64,000 bases of DNA from Sabellastarte sp. h YS-2021 (Eukaryota > Annelida > Polychaeta > Sabellida > Sabellidae): positions 23,889,160-23,953,159 of the forward strand of contig OZ024927.1 of NCBI GenBank assembly GCA_964017235.1, in the 5' to 3' direction. Shown here one piece after another: positions 9,224-18,776 of this stretch. The translations under genes and the position numbers were made by a program. Within the stretch, counting starts at the first letter, position 1. Each line of letters begins with the position of its first letter. The notes under the pieces are model-generated. The model was not told the origin of the DNA. It saw only the letters and a list, made by a program, of their open reading frames with translations, and did no database searches.

Positions 9224-9287
9224 AGTCCTGAAAAGGACTGTTTGTTAGTCCTGAAAAGGACTGTTATAGTTAGTCCTGAAAAGGACT
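9224..9287 (-). promoter_or_regulatory. Three tandem histone-type stem-loops after the transposase
   Basis: Perfect 16-nt stem-loops AGTCCT TTTC AGGACT lie at 9272-9287, 9247-9262 and 9224-9239 on the minus strand, just after the transposase stop at 9305. The outer pair is A-U where the canonical histone signal has G-C, so both sides changed together. The last is followed by ACCAAATATTCCAAAAACAA, nearly the same tail as at 8.4 kb. Confidence 0.65.
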
Positions 9288-9304
9288 GTTTACTGCAACA
9301 GGAC

Positions 9305-9912
9305 TTATATTGTGCCATCTTGCCAGGCCACTGCTCCCTCATTATTGAAGTAGTCCTTCAGGTAATCCCTCTGTCTTTTGGCCTCTCTAGCAGGGTTTCT
9401 GTCTTGGCCACCACCAGCAGCATCACCAATCAATCCACAATCACCAGGCACATCATCATCATCATCCTCCCCAGGCTGCTGACCAGCAGGTTGACCTTGA
9501 TACTGGCTTCTGAGTATGTTGTGCAGAACCACACAGGTCATGACCACTTCTCTAACTGTTTCTGGGAGTAGTTCAATGGTGGTCCTCATCACTCTGAATC
9601 TTGAAACCAGGATGCCAAAAGCGTTCTCCACAACTCTCCTGCCCCTTGATATTCTATAGTTGGCAATCCTTTCCTCTCTTGTTAACAGCCTTCTGCCATA
9701 GGGTTTCATGAGCCAGGTCTTCAGGGCAAAGGCATCATCTGCCAGAATGAAGTAGGGGACATCTCTACCACCCTGTGTTATAGGAGCTGGGTCAGGGAAG
9801 CCTATCCTGCCATCTTCAATCCTCCTCTTCAGCTGAGAGGCATTAAATATCTGGGCATCTGAGCAAGATCCAGCTGTACCCACATCCACCCATTGGTGGA
9901 ACAGGGGCATAA
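9305..9912 (-). CDS. PIF/Harbinger DDE transposase, last exon
   Basis: This exon encodes the C-terminal part of a Harbinger transposase (DDE superfamily endonuclease), which cuts and rejoins the element. Visible in order: the first catalytic Asp in WVDVGTAGSCSDAQIF, then LKRRIEDGRIGFPDPAP, the second Asp in YFILADDAFALKTWLMKPYG, the Glu in RISRGRRVVENAFGIL, then CVVLHNILR, an Asp-rich linker and the terminal RDYLKDYFNNEG...WQD. The exon starts after an acceptor (tttttcag) at 9913. Earlier exons, expected to the right, were not identified, so the gene is partial. The reading frame is intact. Confidence 0.85.
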
Positions 9913-10700
9913 CTGAAAAACAAATGATCACTAAAGGCAAGTAATGTCTTGACCATGTTTGTTTGTTTATTTGTTCGTCTGTCTGTGTTTGCAATTACTA
10001 CAAACTAATGCTTTTTTTTCTTTAAAGAGATGTTTCATGTGGATAGGGCCTGGCTATAGCAAGAATGATTAAATCTTTGGAATCATCCCGAACTTTCAAA
10101 AGTCCCATTTTCAGCATTTTGGTGAAATTACAATACGGGAATACTCAGGTGTCTTGGTATAGATCTGAGCTCTAGGACTTCTGGCTACCTTAGTGGTGAC
10201 AGTAAGAAATTTGCATGGCACATATATTTTACACTATTTTACATGTAAACACGGACATTGGAACTTTTTATGTTTCAACCTTTAAAAATGGGTGTATTTT
10301 GTCAGTATCAGATGCGTCCATGAATAGCACTGCATGGTCAGTTTTTAAATGGTATCATCCTCATTTAAACTTTGCTGCAAAGCCATTTGTAATTTATCAA
10401 AGACAGCATCAGTGTTAGCAGATTCCTACATTCAGAGAGTATTTGATCCAGGGTTTGTGGCAAGTTGTAGGGTAGACCAGTCAGCAAACCTGTGAAACTG
10501 TTTTGCCAGTTAGATGAAAATATGTATTGACACACCACCTGCAATGTTAAGTATAAAAAGATGTGTTACCCACTTTGCACACTTCCAGAATTTTCAACAC
10601 TATTTCTTTCATATTATCACTTAAATATTTCAAATTGTTAGGGTTTAAAATCATGTTTTGGGTTATACATAAAATGTATGTCACAATAAGCAGTCAGAAA

Positions 10701-10704
<4 letters not shown>

Positions 10705-10779
<75 letters not shown>
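10705..10779. repeat. (TA)n microsatellite, about 75 bp
   Basis: Uninterrupted alternating T and A. The poly-(IY) open frames on both strands come from it. It lies where an intron and kinase exon of the DIPK1-like remnant would be expected. Confidence 0.95.
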
Positions 10780-10784
<5 letters not shown>

Positions 10785-10787
10785 TTT

Positions 10788-11000
10788 TCTCAGTGGCCTA
10801 GTGTTTAGCAAGTTTAGCATCTAATCACAGGCTGTCACCTCTGTGTGGCTTCGACCCCCACAAAGCTACCTTAGCTGAAATTCGCCAAGGATTTTTTACA
10901 ATTTTTTGCCGTGCAAGTGGTAACCTTAAAGTTGCTAAAATGGACTTATTGCCAAGAATTTAAGGTCACCATAAAGTGGAAGTACTCCCCATACTTTGTG
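10788..11000 (+). repeat. tRNA-derived SINE-like repeat
   Basis: The head reads tggcctagtgtttagca (box A-like), and about 45 bases later ggcttcgacccccac (box B-like). It is not a foldable complete tRNA and is followed by unrelated sequence, as in a SINE. The right limit is approximate. Confidence 0.45.
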
Positions 11001-11900
11001 TCATCCATGTACCAAATATCAATTAAATTCATTGAGCTATTTTGGAATAATTCATTTATTTGGCAATATAAACTCTTTTAAACCCATTCACATGTTTAAA
11101 TTTGCACTCTGACGTCACAATCTGGCCTACTGTGGTTGCCACGGACATGGCCTTCACCTGATAAGCTGTGGGATGCTTTGAAGGCCAAAATATACCATAA
11201 AAAGTCAAAGGGAAAAAAGGCCTTTTTCTGTTTCAAATCCTGACCCTTATACAGTTTTAATAATTAAAATCAGTCATTAGATAAAGTCTAAGAATATAGT
11301 ATTTCAAAACCATAAAACAGTAAAACGGAAGTAGGTGGTTTACTGTCTTTATCTGTATATACATATGGGTAAAGTAGTGAATGGACAGTTTGTAAAAAGC
11401 TTTGAATATGGAATGGTTTTCATATTAACAGTAGGTACCTTGTGAGAGGGTTTCAAACGTACTGTTTTGTACTTTTCCATATTCATCACACTCAAATTGA
11501 TTACAAGTGTGTTTCAGTTTATTCAAACTAAAACAGTAAAAGGGTAATAAACTGTTTACCGTTTCAATCCCAATAAAAAGAGATATAGGTAAAGAAATTA
11601 ACGGTAGGTACCCTGATTACTGGTTCAGTCTTTTTTAATGTATGATATTTATGGTTCAATTGTTCAGTATAATCCTCATACAATTATATAAATTAAAATT
11701 AGTGACCTTTTAGCTCCATAGTGGGCTGTGCGTAAAGTGTTACATTTTCAAACCTGTATTTACATAATGTGCTTGTATATAGATGTCACTATAAAATAGA
11801 AATTAGCTAAAACATTGAGATGTTTTCTAATGTATGAATCACATGTATAAATTGTATATTTTGTCCTGTAATGTGTATTGGTACATTATGTACTTTGTGC
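11001..11900. other. No gene seen
   Basis: AT-rich sequence with one patch (about 11100-11215) that reads like an old repeat. The missing DIPK1-like kinase exon was looked for here and not found. Confidence 0.5.
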
Positions 11901-12191
11901 ATAATGATCACATTAGGGAAATAGTCTGAAAAATAGTTCACACCATAGCTTCAGTTGATACATTTTATTTACGAATGTACTTACGAATTGGTCTACAATT
12001 GCTTTCTGCTCTGTGTTGTTGCAATCATACAGTGTTTCATGATTGTAAAGATAGAATCCAACACAAAGAAAAAGTGTCACAAAGAACAATTGAACACAAC
12101 ATTTACGCTTCCTACCACAAATGATCCTCCTAAGCTGGTCATGCTGAGATCTGGAGTAAAAATACAAATCAGAAGATGGGAGTAGAAACAC

Positions 12192-14739
12192 ACCAGGTAT
12201 TACTGCTGATCCTGGAACAATTTAACATGAATCATATTGATATCATAACTATTTCAGAGGTAGGAAAAGCTGACATATTTCTTCAAGAATATATAGTTTT
12301 TAACACAAATTGATGAAATAAAAGCTGCAGAGCTACATATTTACATTTTTTTCTAGAATTAAAGATGTATAATTATGAATTGGTGTTATAATTATTTATC
12401 AACGACGATTTATTATTTATAAAATATATATTGTTTCTCAACATTTAGACTAGGAGTTTTCCTTATGAACAGTAATTATTAATAATATATATCTTACATC
12501 ATAGTCTGTCTATGGACTGCACTTTTTCATTTATCTGAGTCATAAGACATGTATAAGCAGGAACCACTCCAGAGACACCGAAATGAGAGATGTCTATAGA
12601 GGGTACACCCTGCTAAAATAGGATGTTTTAAGTTAATTTATAAAAAGGATGACAGTGAGGCTCCAGTACAGATATACCTATGAAATACCTATCTAAATAC
12701 CTATGAAATACCTTATAAACCTTTATAAATAATTCATAACATTTGGCCATTAAAAGATGTCTATTTGTGCTATATATCACAAGATTTCATGGGGACTAAC
12801 AAAAAATAAATAATTTTTTGGAGATTTCTAAAATTGAAATTTCAAGAGAATTATAGGACCATAAAGTTTTCCCAGAAATGTGCAAGATTTATAAGTTTTA
12901 CTTGCTGTTTTTTTTTACTATTTTGACACACAATCATTCTCTAGAGGACTTGTTTTTTTTTTGGAAATGAATGCCTAAAAATCCTTCGTCTTAACCCCCC
13001 TTAATTAAAAAAACAGTGCAACATCTCAGTTTGTTTTTGTACATGTGGTGACAATATATTTTATCAGCCAAATAGGCTGCCCTTTTAATAATTCAATGGA
13101 TTATGAATGCTTTAAACTGAAACCAAATTAACTAATTGTTTGCTTGTTCACCTTTTCTGGACAAAATAAATTACCTTGGAGATAATATTTATTTTAATCA
13201 AGCTTCTTTTTTTCAATAGGTGTTAAACTTCTATGTTCCAGTTATTAATTTCCATGGTCATTGATATTTGATAGCAGATATCCACGGTACCATTTCCTGC
13301 CTAAATATGTATGTGCATAGGTTGGCCAAAGTGCACAAGTATTGACTGCCACAAGTTTTGTTTAAGTTGAAAAACTTCACTGGACACTATTTTAAACTAT
13401 TTTAAAAAGAATGATCCATCATCGTGAAAATTAATTCACGGTGAAACTTCTAAATCTCTATATTCTCTTTAGTAAAAGCTGACCCTGAGTAAAAAATTAA
13501 ATCTAGCGAATTTCTTAAAAATATTGCAATTTCATGAAAGTTTGTTCCAGCTAACATTTTAACTAATACAGTATGCTGATGACTGATTCAGAATTTTTTG
13601 TACTTTTTGACTTATTCCTTTGGTCAGGTCACATATAAACAACATCAGAAATATCTGTTCATTGCTTTTGAAGTTATCGCCAACAGAGACAAACAACCAG
13701 ACAAAAAAAAAACAAAGAACAAAACCTATTTGTGGAAGAAATAAGTGAATACTTTGTGAACCGACATTAAGATACTGGCATAAAAACATTTTTCATAAGA
13801 CATACTAAAAATCTCTTTTTAAGAAAAATAATACAATACTCATGTCACACTTTTACAATATTGCTACTTTCATTCTTGATACATTTTTAGCATTTTACAA
13901 AAATGATAAAAGTATTTTAAATACAATATAAATTACCCATGAGTGTAAATTTACTCATCTAAAAATACTATTAACAAATTGTGACGTTTTACAAAAACAT
14001 TTCAAATTATATTAATTTATACTGATGGTATGCTTGTATGTCTCAAGCAGAAGATCATTCACCTAAATAATGTCATATTCTTGATTGAAACAAGTCAATT
14101 CATGTGTCAGGTGATGAATATTTATTTTGTACTTTTATAGCGTTTTGCCCTCCATAGGTATGTTAATGTTCTTTTTGTAAAAGTGAATAAATTTCTAATT
14201 GAAAAGAAAATATATCATTATGTTTTATCATTAATATATACATTAGTTAAATTGCTATACACAAGAAATAATCTATATATTGAATATCAAAACAGATATT
14301 TATAAAATATAGTAAATATTCAGTTTATGACATCTTTAAAATAATACAAAATCTATGTAAATTAGTTATTATAAAATGTACAAAGAGATGTTATAAATAA
14401 GTAATGCATCGTTATCAATATACAAGTAAGAATGGTTATTTTACCTCTTACACAGGGCAATAGACTACACATCTCAATCCTGTTGTAAGTCATCTTCACA
14501 TGTCAATATTGATGTAAAATAACTGTTACTTCAAACAACACTTGATAACTGTAACCATATGGTTTGCAGGAAGAAACAAGTGCATAGCTAAACTAACCCG
14601 TAGATTAGGTTCTTAGCTCTGTGTCAAAATGTACCTTTAACTTGAGTAACAAACTTTAAATAATGCCAATAAATGCCTGATTATTGATATTGTGTATTTA
14701 CACCTTTCGACCAAGTGATATAGGTCTCACTAGACGCTA
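12192..14739. other. AT-rich intergenic sequence, no gene seen
   Basis: About 2.5 kb of AT-rich DNA with no credible open frame. The 76-codon minus frame at 13559-13789 has no recognisable motif or splice context. A tandem 'aaatacctatga' pattern occurs near 12675-12715. Confidence 0.55.
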
Positions 14740-14956
14740 TTAAGGCAAGCACCCCCAGTTGTTGCGTATCAGTCATTGTTGGACTGTTCCCGCGAATAAC
14801 CTCACCCACATCCCTCTTCGCCCAATCACAGTCTATCTTTAAAACGTCGGCCAATCAGAAATGTGTTTACTACCGTTACATTATACAACGTTAGGCTTCA
14901 GCTCCAGCTCTTAGTTGGGTCTAAGTCATTGACCAAAGAACATGTGTTTTTAAATT
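14740..14956 (+). repeat. Split direct repeat A1
   Basis: The 217-bp left end begins ttaaggcaagcaccccc. It is repeated at 19973-20189 with one difference (cccgcg here, cccacg there). It includes CCAAT-like motifs (gcccaatcac, gccaatcag) and an upstream ATG at 14863 in frame with gag. Confidence 0.95.
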
Positions 14957-15018
14957 ACTGTTGTTTTCCAACAATTGCTTTTAATCAAAACTTCTTCTAC
15001 TTGGACGTATGGGACAGG

Positions 15019-15357
15019 ATGGCCACCACGTCGGGCCAGGATAAAACTTTATTGCAGTGCAAGAAGTGCGGTGAGGCGCATAGTAAGCCCATTAATGCCA
15101 AATGTGACAGGCTAAAAGAAAGTCGTGACGAAAAGCGGGACGCAAGTAGGGAACATTCATCCACTAAGAAAACACCGCGTAGTAAGTGCAGTGAAGGTGG
15201 CAGTGAAAAAATGTTGGACTTAGTTATGTCTACCATGTCCACGTTCACAGAAAAACTGAACGCTATGGAAGCTAGAATTACAGGTCTCAGTTCTCGCGTG
15301 GAAAATACACCATTACAGCCAGAAGTGAGAGGAAATCTTGCTCGCGAGAAAAAGTGA
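15019..15357 (+). CDS. Ngaro ORF1a: N-terminal gag-like protein
   Basis: This encodes the N-terminal part of the element's structural protein. The ATG at 15019 was chosen because it lies outside repeat A1; an in-frame ATG at 14863 inside A1 would add 52 residues. Residues 10-30 carry a Cys/His cluster CKKCGEAHSKPINAKC, a likely zinc-binding motif. Residues 25-70 are charged, and residues 65-100 could form a coiled coil (MLDLVMSTMSTFTEKLNAM). The frame stops with TGA at 15355-15357, where the second gag frame opens in the -1 register. It is either a programmed shift or a one-base lesion. Confidence 0.7.
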   Translation: MATTSGQDKTLLQCKKCGEAHSKPINAKCDRLKESRDEKRDASREHSSTKKTPRSKCSEGGSEKMLDLVMSTMSTFTEKLNAMEARITGLSSRVENTPLQPEVRGNLAREKK

Positions 15358-16586
15358 AACGCATCGAGATATCGGACGAAGATGACGAAATGAATTCACA
15401 CACAGTCACTTCTCGTCCTATGGTAACTCTACAGGACGGTTCCACTTACACGCAAGTCTTCTCTGATACAGCTGTCATGACGAGAGTTGGTTCAACCCCA
15501 GCGCGGGCAAAGAAATCGAAACCGGATACAGACTTAGGTGTAGCACCACTTCAACCGCCAGTGGCTAAGAATTTGGATAGAGCTTTTGATCATAGTGTTA
15601 AAACTTTGCCTCGTACCACAGCTACACTTAGCAGACCTCCGCCAAGTTTGGCAACATCAGTCTGGTCTACTACGTCAGTTCAACCTTCAGCAGTGATAAT
15701 CCCTCCCACATTAGCCACGAATGCTTCTAGACAAGCAGGCCAAACCACAGTTCACCATACGGATCAATATGGTAATCCAGTGCATGTTTTTGCCCCCGTG
15801 GAAAATAACAGCATGACCACAGGACTTGAACGAGATTCGGCCACGTTTGTGCCGCCAGAAGTCTCGCGTGATAATGCCATTCCACCAGGCATGGACATTC
15901 TCAGAGCGAACCCATATATACAGCATCTTGTTGAACAACGGCTATCACTGTTAGAGGCGAAAATGAAGACCGACTTGACTCAATGTAACACACGTAAGAA
16001 GAGTGGCAGGTATAACACAGCCGACACCTCTTCCGCACCGCACTTGAAATGGCCCAATAAATCATGTCTGACAGGCTCTGTACGTAAGCGAACAGCCTAT
16101 GACGACCTCACTCTTGGACAATTTGTGGTAGGTTTTGTGTCCAATGTGCTTGAAACTAATAATCCGGACGTTAGAAAGAGTATGCTAGCTGAATTAGTTG
16201 AGACAGTCAAATTAGCCGAAAATCTGTCATGGCCGATTGCCAGAGGAGCTTTCGCAGTCGCGATGCACAGGGTGGAAGAAGAGGCTACAGTATGGGCAGA
16301 TTCACATTACTTTGCTGAGAACAGGCTGACTTATTCCCAGACAGCAGTATTTAATGGTTCGCTGACTATGTCGCCTAAACACGCTCCACAGACACAAACA
16401 TCAGGAAACATGAAACGTATAGTTTGCAAGTGGTATAATGAGGGATCTTGCCCCCATTCAGCTGATCACTTGGATAGCACAGGAGTAACGATGTTCCAAC
16501 ACGTCTGCATGTATTGTTTCCGTCAGTTGAAAAGAAACAACAACCACCCTGAGACTGATTGCAATAACAAGAAGAAAGGCGAATAG
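15354..16586 (+). CDS. Ngaro ORF1b: main gag-like protein
   Basis: About 410 codons, continuing gag in the -1 frame. The middle (residues 240-340) is a helical capsid-like region (DDLTLGQFVVGFVSNVLE...MHRVEEEATVWADSHYFAENR). The end holds the Cys/His cluster typical of YR-retroelement gag proteins: VCKWYNEGSCPH, then HVCMYCFRQL, then a His and DC. No ATG begins it; the frame opens at the overlap with ORF1a. It ends with TAG at 16584-16586, and the RT frame continues in the same register right after that stop. Confidence 0.75.
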   Translation: MKRIEISDEDDEMNSHTVTSRPMVTLQDGSTYTQVFSDTAVMTRVGSTPARAKKSKPDTDLGVAPLQPPVAKNLDRAFDHSVKTLPRTTATLSRPPPSLATSVWSTTSVQPSAVIIPPTLATNASRQAGQTTVHHTDQYGNPVHVFAPVENNSMTTGLERDSATFVPPEVSRDNAIPPGMDILRANPYIQHLVEQRLSLLEAKMKTDLTQCNTRKKSGRYNTADTSSAPHLKWPNKSCLTGSVRKRTAYDDLTLGQFVVGFVSNVLETNNPDVRKSMLAELVETVKLAENLSWPIARGAFAVAMHRVEEEATVWADSHYFAENRLTYSQTAVFNGSLTMSPKHAPQTQTSGNMKRIVCKWYNEGSCPHSADHLDSTGVTMFQHVCMYCFRQLKRNNNHPETDCNNKKKGE

Positions 16587-16697
16587 GAGTGTTGTCACCG
16601 TGCTCATAGTTGTCCTGGGCGACGTTTAAACAATAAACTCTATAACTATAATTTTCTAGATAAGTCTTTTACATTACATTCCAGAGACAAGAACAGT

Positions 16698-18776
16698 GTG
16701 AATGAACAATATGTTAACGGTATAAACTACAATTTTGAACAAGAACAATTTAAAACTAATCAGAGGTGTAGTCGTTGTGATGCCTCTTTTTCATATAAAC
16801 GTGGTGATGGGTCTTTGCTAAGGGGTTCTCCCCCAGTTGTGTTGTGTAGGGCGTGTCGCCCGGTTATATCTGCCACCCTTCAGTTGGTAAAGAAGTTGCA
16901 TTATCGAGGTCCGTATGCTAACCTGAAAGACATACATGTTTATAATTATATTGGCACCCCACTTGTGTTTGTTAAGTCAGTACTAAGGGGTGAGGATCTG
17001 ATCTCAAACTCATGCCAAGATATAGAGAAGTCCCACCAGGAGAGCAGGTCTCCCATTAACAATTTGCATAAGAATAAATCTTACACATTTAATAGAAATG
17101 TTGGTTTTGTGAGTAAAAATACGTTACCTGTTGCTTTGCCTTGTGCCTCTCCAATTGATATGTCTGATCATAACCAGTATTTGGCAGTAGTAGAGGCTGT
17201 CCTGCAGTCTGGTGTCCCTAATTACAAAGGTGCTCGAGTACCCCTTAGTTCTACCTTCAATCTCCAGTACCTGAAAGAAATGATTGTAGATTATCATGAT
17301 AAGAAATTAATAGACTACTTGACCTTTGGTTTTCCCCTAGGTTTAGTTGAGGGAGCGTGTATTAAGAGTAATGCAAAAGATAATCATGCCTCTGCATTAA
17401 ACTTCCCAGAAGCTGTGGATGAATATATTGCGGCTGAAAAGAGGGAGGGCACATTGCTAGGTCCTTTTCAGGTCATACCACACGAACAGTTTACATGGTC
17501 CCCCTTAATGACTCGCCCTAAGGGATTAGGTCGTCGTGTCATTGTAGACTTATCTTTTGGAGACTATTCAGTAAATAACGCAATCGACACACAAGTGTAT
17601 GATGCCACCCCGTTTCACCTAAAGTTGCCAATACTGGATGGATTGATTCCTGACTTGGAGAGATTGGGCTCTGAAGCTCGACTTTTTAAAGTCGACATAT
17701 CTCGTGCCTTTAGAAACGTACGTATGGATCCGGGAGATGCCATAAGGCTGGGCATTAAATGGAATAACGAGTATTTCCTAGACCAAAATCTTCCTTTTGG
17801 CGCAGTACATGGCACTGCCATATTTGAACGTATCACAGATCTCATACGTTACATTATGGGCTGTAAAGGTTGTGTGGTATGGAACTATATTGACGACATG
17901 TATGCTTGCTGCCATAAAGATGTGGCCGAGAAAGCTTTCTCTGATCTGTTAGAAACTATCCGGTCCTTAGGGTTGCCCATCAACGATAAAAAAGTTTTCC
18001 CACCAGCAAAACGCATGACTATCATGGGAATTGTCGTTGATGTCACAACGGGAACTTTCAGCATAGAGAATGAGAAGTTAGTTCAAATCTCGAGTGAGTG
18101 CGCTCAGGTTTTCCTGCGAGACGTGATCAGCAAACGCGAACTGCAGTCACTCTTAGGTAAACTTTTATACATTTCTCGTTGCGTCAGAGGATCTCGCATT
18201 TTCATGAACCGGTTACTTGATAACCTTCGTGCTCATCACGATTGTAAGTGGATCTACCCTGATGAAGGGTTTTATCAGGACCTTAGCTGGTTTCTTAGGT
18301 TCCTACAAACGTTTAATGGTATAGTTCGATTTCATAAACAGCCAGTGACATATGTCGCTCATGTAGATGCAACTCTCACAAACATTGGGGGAGCCTGGGG
18401 CGATCGAGTATATAGCACCAGAATCCCTGAACACCTAGTTCATGCCCATTCCATCACGCAGTATGAAATGTACAATGTAGTCATAGCTTTGAAAGTGTGG
18501 GCGAATGATTGGGAGAATAAGACCGTATGTGTTTACTGTGATAATGAGAGCACGGTGACAGTGTGTAACAAGGGGGCCACACGAGATCCCTTCCTGAACA
18601 AATGTTTACACGAGATTTGGCTTGTAGCAGCTGTACATAATATAACCCTGCGAGTAGTCCATATTCCCGGGAAACTAAATGGAGTAGCTGATGCATTGTC
18701 CCGTAACACTTTTCGACAATCCAAAGACACCATTTGGGAACAAGTCCCCTCACAATACCTTATGTTTCTTTTTTAG
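16698..18776 (+). CDS. Ngaro reverse transcriptase / RNase H
   Basis: An intact 692-codon frame that is in fact open from 16587, immediately after the gag TAG and in the same register. The linker includes Cys/His-rich segments (SRCDASF, LCRACRP). The RT covers residues about 270-470: SPLMTRPKGLGRRVIVDLS, LFKVDISRAFRNVRMDPGD with the first Asp, LPFGAVHGTAIFE, and the YIDD box in WNYIDDMYA. RNase H follows at about 550-680: HVDAT, ITQYEMYNVV, VYCDNEST and HIPGKLNGVADALSR, so the Asp-Glu-Asp-Asp set is present. The first in-frame ATG is near 17160, so expression by TAG readthrough or internal initiation is likely. It overlaps the YR frame. Confidence 0.9.
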   Translation: MNEQYVNGINYNFEQEQFKTNQRCSRCDASFSYKRGDGSLLRGSPPVVLCRACRPVISATLQLVKKLHYRGPYANLKDIHVYNYIGTPLVFVKSVLRGEDLISNSCQDIEKSHQESRSPINNLHKNKSYTFNRNVGFVSKNTLPVALPCASPIDMSDHNQYLAVVEAVLQSGVPNYKGARVPLSSTFNLQYLKEMIVDYHDKKLIDYLTFGFPLGLVEGACIKSNAKDNHASALNFPEAVDEYIAAEKREGTLLGPFQVIPHEQFTWSPLMTRPKGLGRRVIVDLSFGDYSVNNAIDTQVYDATPFHLKLPILDGLIPDLERLGSEARLFKVDISRAFRNVRMDPGDAIRLGIKWNNEYFLDQNLPFGAVHGTAIFERITDLIRYIMGCKGCVVWNYIDDMYACCHKDVAEKAFSDLLETIRSLGLPINDKKVFPPAKRMTIMGIVVDVTTGTFSIENEKLVQISSECAQVFLRDVISKRELQSLLGKLLYISRCVRGSRIFMNRLLDNLRAHHDCKWIYPDEGFYQDLSWFLRFLQTFNGIVRFHKQPVTYVAHVDATLTNIGGAWGDRVYSTRIPEHLVHAHSITQYEMYNVVIALKVWANDWENKTVCVYCDNESTVTVCNKGATRDPFLNKCLHEIWLVAAVHNITLRVVHIPGKLNGVADALSRNTFRQSKDTIWEQVPSQYLMFLF

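Larger units (their letters stand above)
7041..9994 (+). mobile_element. PIF/Harbinger element 1 (right end not found)
   Basis: The left end is placed at tgtgggtgttccaccacac (7041) because an independent copy at 31414 begins at the same base; both are preceded by a TWA trinucleotide (taa, tta), the usual target of PIF/Harbinger. The element carries a GC-richer 5' region, a TATA box, a plus-strand MADF-like ORF and a convergent minus-strand DDE transposase exon. No inverted copy of the left end was found to the right of 9994, so the right end is lost or too diverged. The stated right limit is only the end of the coding evidence. Confidence 0.7.
10345..12150 (-). pseudogene. Partial DIPK1/FAM69-like paralogue (remnant)
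   Basis: Two exons match the intact gene at 47.6-49.2 kb. The 5' exon (12150-11985) follows an acceptor ctccag, keeps the membrane-anchor sequence (QLFFVTLFLCVGFYLYN, then CNNTEQKAIVDQF) and ends at a GTAAGT donor. Its conserved ATG is out of frame by one base relative to the functional copy. The last exon (10538-10345) begins after attgcag and reads VVCQYIFSSNWQNSFTGLLT, then shifts frame before a DKLQMALQQSLNEDDT-like end. The large kinase exon is absent: 10.6-11.9 kb holds a SINE, a TA microsatellite and unrelated sequence. It is therefore a broken duplicate. Confidence 0.7.

Noticed and set aside
10563..10820. Open frames with poly-(IY)
   Set aside because: Produced by the (TA)n microsatellite.
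13559..13789. 76-codon minus-strand frame
   Set aside because: AT-rich, random-looking translation with no context.
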